64,000 nucleotides of DNA from Hofstenia miamia. Taxonomy: Eukaryota > Xenacoelomorpha > Acoela. The translations under genes and the position numbers were made by a program. The notes under the pieces were generated by a model that was not told the origin of the DNA, did not search any database, and worked only from the letters and a program-made list of their open reading frames with translations. Numbering within the stretch: position 1 is the stretch's first letter; the number at the start of each line of letters is the position of its first letter. The DNA lies in assembly GCA_004352715.1 (NCBI GenBank), contig SCFE01000076.1:539045-603044 (forward strand), written 5' to 3'. Shown here piece by piece: positions 1 to 11,003 of this stretch.

Positions 1-947
1 TGATCTGGCAATCGGTCACAATTGACTCTGGTTTATGAATTCAATTCTAACTGTAATAATGCATAAATACGTGAAGAATCCACGAATATATGATAAACGA
101 ATTGGAACTGCATCAACAAAAAGAGATGTCGAGAAAAATGTGGAAAATACTAGATGCTGATTTTGAAGAAATTCAATGACACTTAAATGCAATGAATTCA
201 CTTGCAAATTGTTTTGAAAACAGACTTAATGGGAAATTGTTAAAAATGAAGTACGAAAATATGATATCCGGCGTATTTTATAAAAATTAAACGGTTGTGT
301 TTCCAGCTTACGGATAATTTAACATACCACAAAAATTTAATTTTATCGTTACATTAAAAATTCTGCTTGTTTATCGTTTCTACTTCTACCTCATAGCGAG
401 TTTGAACATATGTGAAAACAATTTACTTTGTCAAAAGCTTTCTTCATGTTTACAAACCATCTATTGCAAGGACGTTAATATATTAACGTCCTTGTCTATT
501 CATAGTAAAAATAGAAGGTTTCGTTGTTTCAATCAATCACATTTTTGCGATTATTAGCATTGAAAAGAAATTATTAACTACTATTAGTAAATGAATACGG
601 ATTTGAAAGAAACCGACCAGATTTTAACTTTCGAGTCAGGTTGCTTAAAGTTGAATAGAACGAACAATTATATTTTACTTATATTTGAACTTTCAAAATT
701 TTGAATAAAAGCAATTCATTTCAAATTTTTAGAGTGATTTTATTCAAACAATTTGGAAACTTTTTTTAAATATCTGCAATCTTGATAACATGTTTTATCA
801 TTTTATATATCTGAACTCAATTTTTCCCACTACTTTACTTCTAATGTTTATTGATTATTCTAAATTTGATTGATCTTTTGTAAAGCATTCATTCGTGAAA
901 GACATATCGCACATAGACTATTAATTATTATTTTTCAATCAGAATTT
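1..947. other. AT-rich noncoding DNA
   Basis: No reading frame here resembles a known protein, and stops are frequent on both strands. A short inverted repeat (AAGGACGTTAATA, then TATTAACGTCCTT) lies at about 469-494. I see no gene. Confidence 0.6.
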
Positions 948-1202
948 TTTTCCGTTTAAGAATGCCTTGAAATTTTTGCAACAATTTAAGCACAGCAAAT
1001 TATGTTGCATTTCAAGATAAGAGAGAGAGAGAGTGAAGGAAAATCCGTATACCAGAGTAGGATGGAATCAAAGACAATGCATAGTCAGAAGGTGATGCAT
1101 GGGGAATACTGGAGGAATAAAAAGAAGTGCGAAAAAGAAAGCAACAAATGGTTAATGAAGGCAGGACTAAAAAGAGAAACANNNNNNNNNNNNNNNNNNN
1201 NN
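948..1202. repeat. Gap-flanking duplicate of 1203-1436
   Basis: Positions 948-1181 are repeated essentially base for base at 1203-1436, with 21 Ns (1182-1202) between. Identical sequence on both sides of a small gap is best read as an unmerged contig overlap. The retrotransposon reading frame therefore appears twice, and only the second copy continues. Confidence 0.85.
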
Positions 1203-1256
1203 TTTTCCGTTTAAGAATGCCTTGAAATTTTTGCAACAATTTAAGCACAGCAAATT

Positions 1257-2008
1257 ATGTTGCATTTCAAGATAAGAGAGAGAGAGAGTGAAGGAAAATC
1301 CGTATACCAGAGTAGGATGGAATCAAAGACAATGCATAGTCAGAAGGTGATGCATGGGGAATACTGGAGGAATAAAAAGAAGTGCGAAAAAGAAAGCAAC
1401 AAATGGTTAATGAAGGCAGGACTAAAAAGAGAAACAGAAGCACTGATAATGGCAGCACAGGAGCAAGCAATAAGAACAAACTTGATGAAGAACCATATAG
1501 ACAGAAGAGTGGAAGTAAGTGATAAGTGTAGGCCATGTAAGAAAGAGGCGGAGCAGTAGATCATTTGATAGCAGGGTGTGGGAAGTTGGCACAGAACGAG
1601 TATAAGTTCAGGCATGACAAATTAAGAAGAATGGTACATTGGAGCTTGAGCAGGCAGCAGGCAAAGTGATCGAAGCGCGAAGGCCAGACATAGTAGTAGT
1701 AGGCAAAGAGAAAAGAATGGGAACAGTGATAGACATAGCAGTACCAAAGGACAGACATCTAGAAAGTAAGGGGAAAGAGAAAAAGACAAGTACATGGAAT
1801 TGGCAGAGGAAATAGAAAGGCTGTTGAAGTTAAGCAAGGTTGAAGTAGCCCAGTAGTATTAGGAGCACTAGGAGCACTTAGTAAGAAGCTTAAGAGATAC
1901 TTGAAATAGTTGGGAGTACAAAAGTGGGGATGGACATTAGCACATAATCCAGCACTGTTAGGAACAGCTAGAGTCCTGAGAAAAGCTCTCAGACTCCCTT
2001 GGAACTGA
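1257..2008 (+). pseudogene. R2/NeSL-like non-LTR retrotransposon, C-terminal remnant
   Basis: This matches the C-terminal end of non-LTR retrotransposon proteins that carry a restriction-enzyme-like endonuclease. The first frame (1257-1559) ends in CRPCKKEAEQ. After a +1 shift the same protein continues as VDHLIAGCGKLAQ, giving the Cys-x2-Cys...His-x4-Cys zinc knuckle of this class. Further on, ARRPDIVVV and GTVIDIAVP are the PD...D pattern of the endonuclease core, and LLGTARVLRKAL is near the usual C-terminus. Several frameshifts and stops (around 1560 and 1830-1900) show it is dead. No reverse transcriptase domain is present, so it is 5'-truncated. Motif recognition is from family knowledge; the exact clade (R2, NeSL or CRE) is inference. 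Confidence 0.72.
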
Positions 2009-2640
2009 TGAGTTCCCCAGCTGAGAGGGATGCCAGCATGAAGCTGTGAAAACAACACCAACATATATTTCAATTCTCATGTACAAATACATGTATTAAG
2101 TTTACAAACTTATTGAGAATATAAATAATGCAACTTTCTTCATATGAGCTTAGTTATCACAGTAAATGTTTGTTTCTTGGTTACATTTATAAGCTACATA
2201 TAAATTAATAAATATTTTTTACTTATTGTTCTTGAGTTGCACACCTTATGTTATAATTAGTCAGATAATTGATATTTTTTTCGTATAATCATGTTTTTCA
2301 TCTTCTTAAATATTGCATAATTTTTTCACTTCTTGTGCTGTAATCCAATTTGTTCCATATTTGTTCGATATTGAATAATTTAGAAATCCGTTCTTCATTA
2401 CTTTTTTATTATACTTATTTTTACCAAATGTAATTGTTCTTTGATTTAGATTATTAGAAATGTTCGATTGTCTATTCCAAAATATATAGAATAGAAAAGA
2501 ATAAAATAGAATTTTTACTAAGTGTAGTACATTGGCATAACTAAACACCTCAACAAAAGCTGCTAATACTACAATTAATGCCTCAATAATAACATGAAAC
2601 TCAAAAACAATAAAACACCACAACAAAAACATGGATGCAG
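2009..2640. other. Intergenic / LINE 3' tail region
   Basis: The minus strand has a 108-codon open frame (2632-2306) with a hydrophobic start. It lies just past the C-terminal end of the minus-strand LINE and has no recognisable domain. It is probably LINE 3' flank or chance. Confidence 0.4.
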
Positions 2641-2674
2641 AACTTACAGTTTTCCCTGTTTATTGCTAATTATT

Positions 2675-5110
2675 TTAACTAATGATATTTTTTGAAAAAC
2701 TGAAATCCTCTCCATGACGTAGAACCGATTTTAGGGATATGTTGCTTACGGAGGTGATTTGACTTTTAAATTTTCTGTGACTTTTGATTCGTTTTATTTC
2801 AATTGGTAAGTTATTCCACATTTCAATTGTTGAGCTTAAGAATGCATTTTTAAGAAAATGTTTTTTAAACTTCACTTTTCTGACTTTAGAAGTTCTCGAA
2901 TTATTAAGTTGAATGCGCATATAATGGAAATTGTAGTTTACTGTAAGGTGAACGCTTAATTAAAATATCCCCAAATTTTATTATTGAAAAGTTTCTTATG
3001 AATGTGAAGCATCTTCAAGATTAGATTAGTAACTTTAGTCGCTCCTAGTCAAGTAATTATCATTATGAATGTTTCCTGCCCATTTAATTTGTGATTCGAT
3101 TTTATTTATTAATAAGTGGTTTATGTCATTAAATAAACCATTAAAGTATCTATAATGACTTAATACTAGAGAGTTAACCTACATCGATTTCATTTTAGAA
3201 TTTACAAAATTGCCTACATGTGAAATAGTATTAATTCCCATTACCATTTTCGTAATACTATGCGTATGTGACTTGAATAGTTCAAATTATCATCGATTGT
3301 TACTCCAAGATATTTGAAGGATTCGACTTGAGTAATTTTTTACCCCGAAAAATTTAAAATGTGTGATTGGTTATCTTTGTGAAAAGGAGACATAACATAG
3401 AATTTTGTTTTAGAGGGATTTACAGTTAAATGGTGCATATTAAAATATTTTAGCAGTTAAGAATGATTGATTTCTAACTTACTAATTGATGTTTCTATTT
3501 GATTATCATGTGTATAATACACGTGTCGTCAGCATACTGCACTATTCCACAATCACTGCTTAAATTGCCATTTAAATCATTTACATATAACGAGAAAAAT
3601 AGAGGCCCTAAAATAGTACCTTGTGGGACAACTTTGTAAGGCTTACCCCAGTTAGAAAATATACCATTTACCTTAACTCTTTGAAAACGATCACTTAAGT
3701 AGCACCTTATTAAATTTATACTATTAGAGTCGAAACCAATGTATGCTAACTTTTTAAGAAGAATATAGTGATCAATGGAATCAAATGCTTTGGACAAATC
3801 GATAGAAGCAATTGTGACANNNNNNNNNNNNNNNNNNNNNNNNNNNNNNNNNNNNNNNNNNNNNNNNNNNNNNNNNNNNNNNNNNNNNNNNNNNNNNNNN
3901 NNNNNNNNNNNNNNNNNNNNNNNNNNNNNNNNNNNNNNNNNNNNNNNNNNNNNNNNNNNNNNNNNNNNNNNNNNNNNNNNNNNNNNNNNNNNNNNNNNNN
4001 NNNTTGGACAAATCGATAGAAGCAATTGTGACAAAATTCTTATTATCGAGATAAGATCTCCAATTTTCAGTAGCGTAAAGTAAAGCATCAGAGGTGGAGT
4101 GAGCTTTGCGAAAGGCGAATTGAGTATTCGAAAGAATTGATTCGTTATGGAGATCAGTGTTTACTTGGTCAAATATTAGTTTTTCGTAGATTTTTGCAAA
4201 AGGCGAGATGATTGAAATAGGCCGGTAATTGCAACATTTTAGAGGGTTTTCTCTTTTATATATGGGAGTAACATTAGCTAATTTTAAAATTGATGGAAAG
4301 GTATTTGGTTTTATGCAGTGATTGATGATATGGCATAAAGGACTACTAATGATTTCTGCATAATCTTTAATACACCATGCCGGTATTTCAGAAGTTCCGC
4401 TTGATTTATTTACTTTTAGCTTATTTATTGCTTGAAGGACTTCGTATCGAGTCACAAATCGGAATGAAAAATAATTTTGGGGAAGTTTGCAGTAGATTTT
4501 TCAAGTGTAAGTGGCACCGAAGGTCCCAAGTATTTTCCTAGGTTAATGAATTGATCATTGAATGCATCAGCAGTATCCTTGGGTTTAGTTAATATTCCAC
4601 CATTGCTATTTTCAATAAGATGCAGATGTTGCATATGACTCTTGTTTCTGTTCAATACATTGTTGATGAAGCCCCACTTATGTTTAGGGTCATTTAATCT
4701 ACTAAATACGGATTGCACCGATTTTCTGCTGCTTTCATTTTAATATTAGATTGTTCCATGCAATTTTATATAACTGGTTGTTATCAGTAGTTTTATTTCG
4801 TAAGTACGTTTTGTAAGCCCGATCTATTAGCACCTTTTCTTGAATCTCTACCCAAATTTTTTCATTTGTATGCTTTATGTTGTTAGATGAAATGCAATTT
4901 ATAATCCAATGATCTGAAAAGAGGCATTTGCTGTAGGCATAGTTAAAATCGTTAATGTTTTCAACAAGAAAATAATAGTAGTTGTAATAAGTGAGGGAGC
5001 TTACACAAAATGACGTCATTGATGATTCATAGATATTGGTGAAGGGTTTGCAATGCTATCTAGCGGTGATGTAATTCCTGACTCATTTTTAATGTTTGCG
5101 AGGGCTGATT
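2675..5110 (-). pseudogene. CR1/Jockey-like LINE, endonuclease tail to RT C-terminus
   Basis: This is a 5'-truncated APE-type LINE read right to left. Around 4900-5019 is the end of the endonuclease (FSDHWIINC, the SDH motif). A linker follows at 4452-4718. The reverse transcriptase at 3495-4455 shows NYRPISIISP, SIDLSKAFDSIDH (motif A), VPQGTILGPLFF (motif B) and QYADD (motif C). The post-RT region has FKYLGVTIDD near 3300 and MWNNLP at 2800. Frame changes near 4455, 4730 and between 2920 and 3495 make it non-functional. The N block 3820-4003 falls inside motif A, but the flanks repeat 30 bp, so the RT itself is probably continuous there. Confidence 0.85.
3820..4003. other. Assembly gap with 30-bp repeated flanks
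   Basis: There are 184 Ns. The 30 bases before (3790-3819) are identical to the 30 after (4004-4033). Merging them restores the LINE motif A reading frame, so the gap probably represents no missing DNA. Confidence 0.8.
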
Positions 5111-5870
5111 TTACAATGATTCAAAAATACGTATCTGCTATAGTGACTCACTTATTTACGTGGGGGCCAATTTAGTTTACACGTTTTACAATGATTCATA
5201 TACTTGCCATAGCAACTCACTTATTTATGCTTTCGTTTTCATTTGCATGCTTACAATTGTTTGCATACACAATTGTTAATATACATTAGCTGACTAATTA
5301 GGGTTACATCGCGTTTGTGGTGATACATTGCTGACTTAATTCACATTACGTTTTCCAAATGATTAATTTTCTTTTCCATAAAAAATTCCAGGCGTTGCTA
5401 ATGATCAATCGCCGTCATTTAATTCGTTTTTCAGGAAATTGAAACATTACAAGCAAAAGGCTACATTTCGTTTTTCAAATACACTGTTATTTCATTGTAA
5501 AAATTCCATGCAATTAATTCATTTTTCACTAATATCGAATCCACAAAGAAGAAAAATATTTACCATACTTAAACATTACAGGCATATGAAATATAGACTT
5601 ACATGATAGGCAATTGCGGTTTTCGTTTTTTTCAAATACATTGCTATTTTTCATTATAAAAAAATCCATGTTTCTAATGATTAATATCTGCTAATCATTG
5701 TAATTAAGTCGTTTCACCAATGTTTCCTAACTATAAAACATTCCATGCATTAAATTTGTTTTTCGCTAAAACAAAATGGGAAAATATTCGCCATAGTTAA
5801 ACATTACAGGCATATGAAATATGGACTTACATGATAAAGGAAATTTTGTTTTCCAAATAAATTATACATT
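5040..5870. repeat. Diverged direct repeats
   Basis: Several sequence blocks recur with drift. TTTTACAATGATTCA followed by an ACTCACTTATTTA block appears near 5113 and 5188. AAACATTACAGGCATATGAA appears at 5571 and 5799 (spacing 228), with a weaker copy at 5442. A segment around TTCCATGCA(T/A)T recurs near 5505 and 5740. No coding potential is seen. It is probably an old tandem or nested repeat family. Confidence 0.6.
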
Positions 5871-5904
5871 TAACACTATTAGTAGTACTTATACATTTAC
5901 ATGA

Positions 5905-6130
5905 TTTCATTAATACACTATTATGATATTAGTTTTACACAACAGTCTTTTCTCTTCTTTTTGGTTTATATGGATTGTCAGGGGATGTGAATATTTGCTG
6001 ACTGTTATATCGTTTGTCAACTTTCCACGTTTTCCAGTTTATTTGGTTTATTACTCTTGCTCATAGTCTTGTTGACATCTTTTCTATTGTATTGTGTAGT
6101 TGCTATAGAAATTAGAATTCGTTTTTCCAG
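5905..6130 (+). repeat. Dispersed repeat family A, copy 1
   Basis: About 220 bp here matches the reverse complement of 15305-15530 with roughly 85% identity by eye. Shared landmarks are TTTGGTTTATATGGATTGTC, TTTGCTGACTGTTA and CTTTTCTATTGTATTGTGT. It is a transposon-derived noncoding repeat of unknown class. Confidence 0.65.
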
Positions 6131-6229
6131 GCAATTCACCATTCTTCTAGTTGAAGTATTGCCTACACACTCGATTCCCCTCACTGGATATAATTTCCAA
6201 TCATTAAATTAGTCAAAACTCCATGTTGA

Positions 6230-6350
6230 GATCCGCTTCTAAATGTACAAATGCTTGTAAATAGTGTATTATTCATACAGGCGCATAGTATTTAGAAGAT
6301 GGATCACCAAGAATTTTGAGAAAATTATGAAATAATTTTTAGGTGAAAAA
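6230..6350 (+). repeat. Dispersed repeat family B, copy 1
   Basis: CTTCTAAATGTACAAATGCT, the following AAATAGTGTATTATTCA, and further on GCATAGTATTT and AATTTTGAGAAAATTA are repeated in the same order and orientation at about 13590-13700. Confidence 0.65.
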
Positions 6351-7317
6351 CAAATTAATGCAGTGGCATTGGTGTATTGTGTGAATGGGTGATCAAGGGG
6401 TCTATGTAATTTAAAACAGACACTCAAAAGGATCACTTTGCTTGCCTTTTGAGCCTTTTTCCCATTGAGAAAATTTTGATTTGGACATTCTTTTAGTGTA
6501 TCCTTTGAACTTGGTATCAAGTGAATTGTGATTTAATAAAAGACTTTAATTTCTCTTTTGTACTGCTGCATGCAATGCAATCAATTATATATTTCTTTAG
6601 CTTCACAGCTAATATAGCAACATTAGTTGCTTTCTTAGTTGCATTATAAAAAAGTCTCAGAAAGTATTGAATGTGTCATCAATTTCACAACAGCTCACTT
6701 TCGTAGTTTGAAAAAACAATTTTTAATTTCTTTTCTAAATATGACTGATCTTCAATTTCCATGCCAAGTAATCTTATGGAATTTATATCAATCCAAATTT
6801 ATGGCACACAAATTTTACATAAGAACAGAGTTCACTATATATTGGCTGAATTTTATATAAATATTATAGACTTATAAAGGTAATTCTCACTGAAAAAATA
6901 TGGCCCTTACAAATTTTCAAGTCACTATGAAATACTTCAAAAACTGATTCTATGTGTGCTAGTAATTGCATTTATGGATATTTTATGTAGGGTTTTCAAA
7001 AAAATTTCTAAAGTAAAATGTATTTGCATTAAAATCATTTTGAAATGGTATGAAATTTATAAAAAAAAGATTAAGAAATATTATAAATTTGTACACTAGA
7101 TTTTGATAATTTACTTCAAAGTAAAAATGAAGCCCAAAATATCATAGCCTGCACATTCAACTTTTGGATTGAATGCACTTGCATAATATTTGAATATGGA
7201 AAAAAATGAAAAACACTAATATTGTATTTAAAGCAAACAAACTTTTAACTTAACTAACCTGTGCAAATAATTGCTAAAATTCTTAATAATGAAAACTATT
7301 TTTATAAAGTTTAGCAA
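6351..7317. other. AT-rich noncoding DNA
   Basis: Only short open frames without recognisable content are present. I see no gene. Confidence 0.5.
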
Positions 7318-7404
7318 TAAAAGAGTAGTATTAATAGCCCGAGACCCCTTCTCACTTTTTTCTGATTGGTCGAGAGGTCGAGTGTAGGAGATCTCACTTT
7401 TTTC

Positions 7405-8404
7405 NNNNNNNNNNNNNNNNNNNNNNNNNNNNNNNNNNNNNNNNNNNNNNNNNNNNNNNNNNNNNNNNNNNNNNNNNNNNNNNNNNNNNNNNNNNNNNNN
7501 NNNNNNNNNNNNNNNNNNNNNNNNNNNNNNNNNNNNNNNNNNNNNNNNNNNNNNNNNNNNNNNNNNNNNNNNNNNNNNNNNNNNNNNNNNNNNNNNNNNN
7601 NNNNNNNNNNNNNNNNNNNNNNNNNNNNNNNNNNNNNNNNNNNNNNNNNNNNNNNNNNNNNNNNNNNNNNNNNNNNNNNNNNNNNNNNNNNNNNNNNNNN
7701 NNNNNNNNNNNNNNNNNNNNNNNNNNNNNNNNNNNNNNNNNNNNNNNNNNNNNNNNNNNNNNNNNNNNNNNNNNNNNNNNNNNNNNNNNNNNNNNNNNNN
7801 NNNNNNNNNNNNNNNNNNNNNNNNNNNNNNNNNNNNNNNNNNNNNNNNNNNNNNNNNNNNNNNNNNNNNNNNNNNNNNNNNNNNNNNNNNNNNNNNNNNN
7901 NNNNNNNNNNNNNNNNNNNNNNNNNNNNNNNNNNNNNNNNNNNNNNNNNNNNNNNNNNNNNNNNNNNNNNNNNNNNNNNNNNNNNNNNNNNNNNNNNNNN
8001 NNNNNNNNNNNNNNNNNNNNNNNNNNNNNNNNNNNNNNNNNNNNNNNNNNNNNNNNNNNNNNNNNNNNNNNNNNNNNNNNNNNNNNNNNNNNNNNNNNNN
8101 NNNNNNNNNNNNNNNNNNNNNNNNNNNNNNNNNNNNNNNNNNNNNNNNNNNNNNNNNNNNNNNNNNNNNNNNNNNNNNNNNNNNNNNNNNNNNNNNNNNN
8201 NNNNNNNNNNNNNNNNNNNNNNNNNNNNNNNNNNNNNNNNNNNNNNNNNNNNNNNNNNNNNNNNNNNNNNNNNNNNNNNNNNNNNNNNNNNNNNNNNNNN
8301 NNNNNNNNNNNNNNNNNNNNNNNNNNNNNNNNNNNNNNNNNNNNNNNNNNNNNNNNNNNNNNNNNNNNNNNNNNNNNNNNNNNNNNNNNNNNNNNNNNNN
8401 NNNN
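7405..8404. other. Assembly gap, 1000 Ns
   Basis: Exactly 1000 Ns, probably a placeholder of unknown true size. It starts 34 bases after the left inverted repeat and ends exactly after the PLE stop region. Confidence 0.9.
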
Positions 8405-8414
8405 GTTTATTCAT

Positions 8415-8720
8415 TCATCTTGATCTTATTTCTTTCTTTATATATAGTAATTCTGCAATTATTGGATAGTTTGTTTTTAACAATATTTCAAAATTTTCTT
8501 TTTTATTTGGATGTTGATGTTGGTAAATTTCTGATTTAAGGTGACCTGAAAGATGTTCATGGATTCTTGTAGCAAAGTGTCTTTGTGTCTTTCCCATGTA
8601 AGATTGTTGACAATCTTCACATGTATATTTATAAACCAATGAAGAAGACAGTAACTTTGCTACAGGATCTTTGTTTAATAAAATATTTTGAGTTTGTAAT
8701 GATGTTAAAATTGGTATTAT
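8415..8720 (-). pseudogene. PLE GIY-YIG endonuclease domain, copy 1
   Basis: The frame reads LVYKYTCEDCQQSYMGKTQR then HFATRIHEH. These are the Cys-x2-Cys, the Y-M-G form of the YIG motif and the catalytic-type Arg of the GIY-YIG nuclease attached to Penelope-like reverse transcriptases. In living elements it nicks target DNA to prime reverse transcription. It overlaps the RT reading frame (8629-9561) in a different frame. The domain's own frame extends upstream, with no start, as LNKDPVAKLLSSS. A frameshift therefore separates RT and endonuclease, and the same break is present in copy 2 at 21.5 kb. Confidence 0.82.
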
Positions 8721-9797
8721 TCTTGATTTTTTTTAATTCAAAATTTAATTTCTTTATCTTTGATTGTAAAACTTTAACTTTGTTGCTGAAACATGGAAGT
8801 TTCCAATATATTTGTTTTAAATTTGGTTCTTCTTTTGATTTAATTTGGTTATGATTGCTACTCTTTAATAATATTACTTCATCTATTTGTCTTTTAATCA
8901 GCCTGTGATGATATCTATTATTTCCTAAAATGGTACGTAAATGATTAACTGCTTCAATAAAGTTGTTATAATTTGATGATGCTTGATTGGCTCTTTCAAT
9001 TAAACATTTAATCGTATTTTTCTTATGTTTCATATCACATTGTGATTCATAGGGAATGTATAATCCTGTAATTGTTGGTTTTATGTATAATTTGGTTTTA
9101 TATGTTTTTTCTTTTTTAATGATTGATATGTCTAAGAAGTTTAAAGTTGGATCTTTTTCTATTTCAACGGTAAATTTTAGTTCTTCAACTTGGTTGTTTA
9201 AATATTTTTTGAAATTTTCAATTTCCAACTCATTTTCAAATAATGTAAAAATGTCATTGACATATCTTAAGTATATTAATGGTTTTGGACTGATTTGTGA
9301 ATCAAATTTAGACTCAATCAAGTCCATGGTAAAAGCAGCCATTGTTGAACCCAATGGTGAACCCATTGCCATTCCGTCAATTTGTTCATATACGCAATTA
9401 TTGAACATGAATTTAACATTCAAACACGCTAGTTTGAGTAAACGCCTTAGAGTTTCATGTGAGACAATAATTTGATCTTCAGGAATGAGATTGATTATAT
9501 GATTAATAGTTTTTTCAACAGGTATACTCGTGAACAACGATTTAACATCAAAAGTTGACATAATTGATGTTTTTTTGTTGGAATTGAAAGCAGTTTTAAA
9601 TTTCTCTAAGAAATCTGGTTTATTTATTAAATTGTATTCTTTTGGAATGAATGGCTTAAGAATGTTATCGAGCCATTTTGGTAACTTATAATTGTATTAT
9701 TTTATCATTGACAGTACAAGCCTAAAAGTAGGATCTTTATTATTTTTATGAATTTTTCCTAGTTCATATAATCCATATAATATTGTTAAAAACAAAC
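8629..9797 (-). pseudogene. Penelope-like reverse transcriptase, copy 1
   Basis: A long open frame (9561-8629) plus in-frame sequence upstream encodes the PLE-type reverse transcriptase. Motifs in order are HKNNKDPTFRLVLS (about 9760, before a stop), KWLDNILKPFIPKEYNLI, STFDVKSLFTSIP (motif A), DGMAMGSPLGS (motif B), LRYVNDIF (motif C) and DPTLNFLDI. PLE RTs are related to telomerase. The usual YVDD is YVND here through a single GAT-to-AAT change that removes a metal-binding aspartate. The 5' part of the protein is missing at about 9797, where a terminal repeat begins. The copy is very probably dead but young, since it is nearly identical to the copy at 20.9 kb. Confidence 0.85.
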
Positions 9798-9903
9798 ATT
9801 TTCTAATGCATGCAATTTTAATTAATTTTAAGTGTAGTTAATTGTAATTAGTTTTCCTTCCAAATTTGTTCTGATAAAGATTTTGAATAGAAACCGGTCT
9901 CAT
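9798..9903 (-). repeat. PLE terminal repeat (inverted, 5' side of copy 1)
   Basis: These 106 bases match 21790-21895 with only a few differences. Here the repeat precedes a minus-strand RT and reads antisense to it. In copy 2 it follows a plus-strand RT and reads sense. This gives the inverted pseudo-LTR arrangement known for Penelope-like elements. It includes a hammerhead-like core at 9871-9899. Confidence 0.75.
9871..9899 (+). ncRNA. Degenerate hammerhead-ribozyme-like core in PLE repeat
   Basis: The order is CTGATAA, a short stem-loop (GATT TTG AATA), GAAAC and CGGTC. Hammerhead cores run CUGAnGA, stem II, GAAA, stem III, then the UH cleavage site, and PLE terminal repeats are known to carry them. 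Here the G of CUGAnGA is A and the last stem II pair is lost, and I cannot draw stem I. It is probably inactive. Confidence 0.35.
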
Positions 9904-9930
9904 TTATGAAGCTCAGTAATTTAATACTTT

Positions 9931-10950
9931 CATATATATATATATATATANNNNNNNNNNNNNNNNNNNNNNNNNNNNNNNNNNNNNNNNNNNNNNNNNN
10001 NNNNNNNNNNNNNNNNNNNNNNNNNNNNNNNNNNNNNNNNNNNNNNNNNNNNNNNNNNNNNNNNNNNNNNNNNNNNNNNNNNNNNNNNNNNNNNNNNNNN
10101 NNNNNNNNNNNNNNNNNNNNNNNNNNNNNNNNNNNNNNNNNNNNNNNNNNNNNNNNNNNNNNNNNNNNNNNNNNNNNNNNNNNNNNNNNNNNNNNNNNNN
10201 NNNNNNNNNNNNNNNNNNNNNNNNNNNNNNNNNNNNNNNNNNNNNNNNNNNNNNNNNNNNNNNNNNNNNNNNNNNNNNNNNNNNNNNNNNNNNNNNNNNN
10301 NNNNNNNNNNNNNNNNNNNNNNNNNNNNNNNNNNNNNNNNNNNNNNNNNNNNNNNNNNNNNNNNNNNNNNNNNNNNNNNNNNNNNNNNNNNNNNNNNNNN
10401 NNNNNNNNNNNNNNNNNNNNNNNNNNNNNNNNNNNNNNNNNNNNNNNNNNNNNNNNNNNNNNNNNNNNNNNNNNNNNNNNNNNNNNNNNNNNNNNNNNNN
10501 NNNNNNNNNNNNNNNNNNNNNNNNNNNNNNNNNNNNNNNNNNNNNNNNNNNNNNNNNNNNNNNNNNNNNNNNNNNNNNNNNNNNNNNNNNNNNNNNNNNN
10601 NNNNNNNNNNNNNNNNNNNNNNNNNNNNNNNNNNNNNNNNNNNNNNNNNNNNNNNNNNNNNNNNNNNNNNNNNNNNNNNNNNNNNNNNNNNNNNNNNNNN
10701 NNNNNNNNNNNNNNNNNNNNNNNNNNNNNNNNNNNNNNNNNNNNNNNNNNNNNNNNNNNNNNNNNNNNNNNNNNNNNNNNNNNNNNNNNNNNNNNNNNNN
10801 NNNNNNNNNNNNNNNNNNNNNNNNNNNNNNNNNNNNNNNNNNNNNNNNNNNNNNNNNNNNNNNNNNNNNNNNNNNNNNNNNNNNNNNNNNNNNNNNNNNN
10901 NNNNNNNNNNNNNNNNNNNNNNNNNNNNNNNNNNNNNNNNNNNNNNNNNN
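9931..10950. other. (AT)n run and 1000-N gap
   Basis: An alternating AT run (9931-9950) leads into exactly 1000 Ns (9951-10950). Sequence resumes exactly at the right inverted repeat. The true length is unknown. Confidence 0.9.
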
Positions 10951-11003
10951 ACCAATCAGAAAAAAGTGATAAGGGGTCTCGGGCTATTAATACTACTTAA
11001 AAG

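Larger units (their letters stand above)
7324..10997. mobile_element. TIR-bounded block containing a Penelope-like element
   Basis: Positions 7324-7370 and 10951-10997 are a 47-bp inverted repeat differing at about one base (AGTAGTATTAATAGCCCGAG ... CTGATTGGT). Each end is flanked by the same hexamer, TAAAAG (7318-7323 and 10998-11003), as expected of a 6-bp target-site duplication. Inside lie two 1000-N gaps and a minus-strand PLE. It may be a DNA transposon into which a PLE inserted, or an unusual PLE terminus. No transposase is visible. The superfamily is unknown; a 6-bp duplication is uncommon. Confidence 0.7.

Noticed and set aside
1012-2073. Minus-strand frames of 65-104 codons with Ser/Leu/Phe-rich translations
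   Set aside because: They are antisense to the retrotransposon coding strand, and their composition reflects AG-rich coding DNA read backwards.
7311-8469. Long open frames spanning N blocks (also at 9906-11000, 36503-37604, 40156-40624, 58473-59188)
   Set aside because: They consist almost wholly of Ns and exist only because unknown bases contain no stops.
8585-9475. Plus-strand frames of 89 and 139 codons over PLE copy 1
   Set aside because: Antisense shadows of the PLE RT. The same shadows recur on the minus strand over copy 2.
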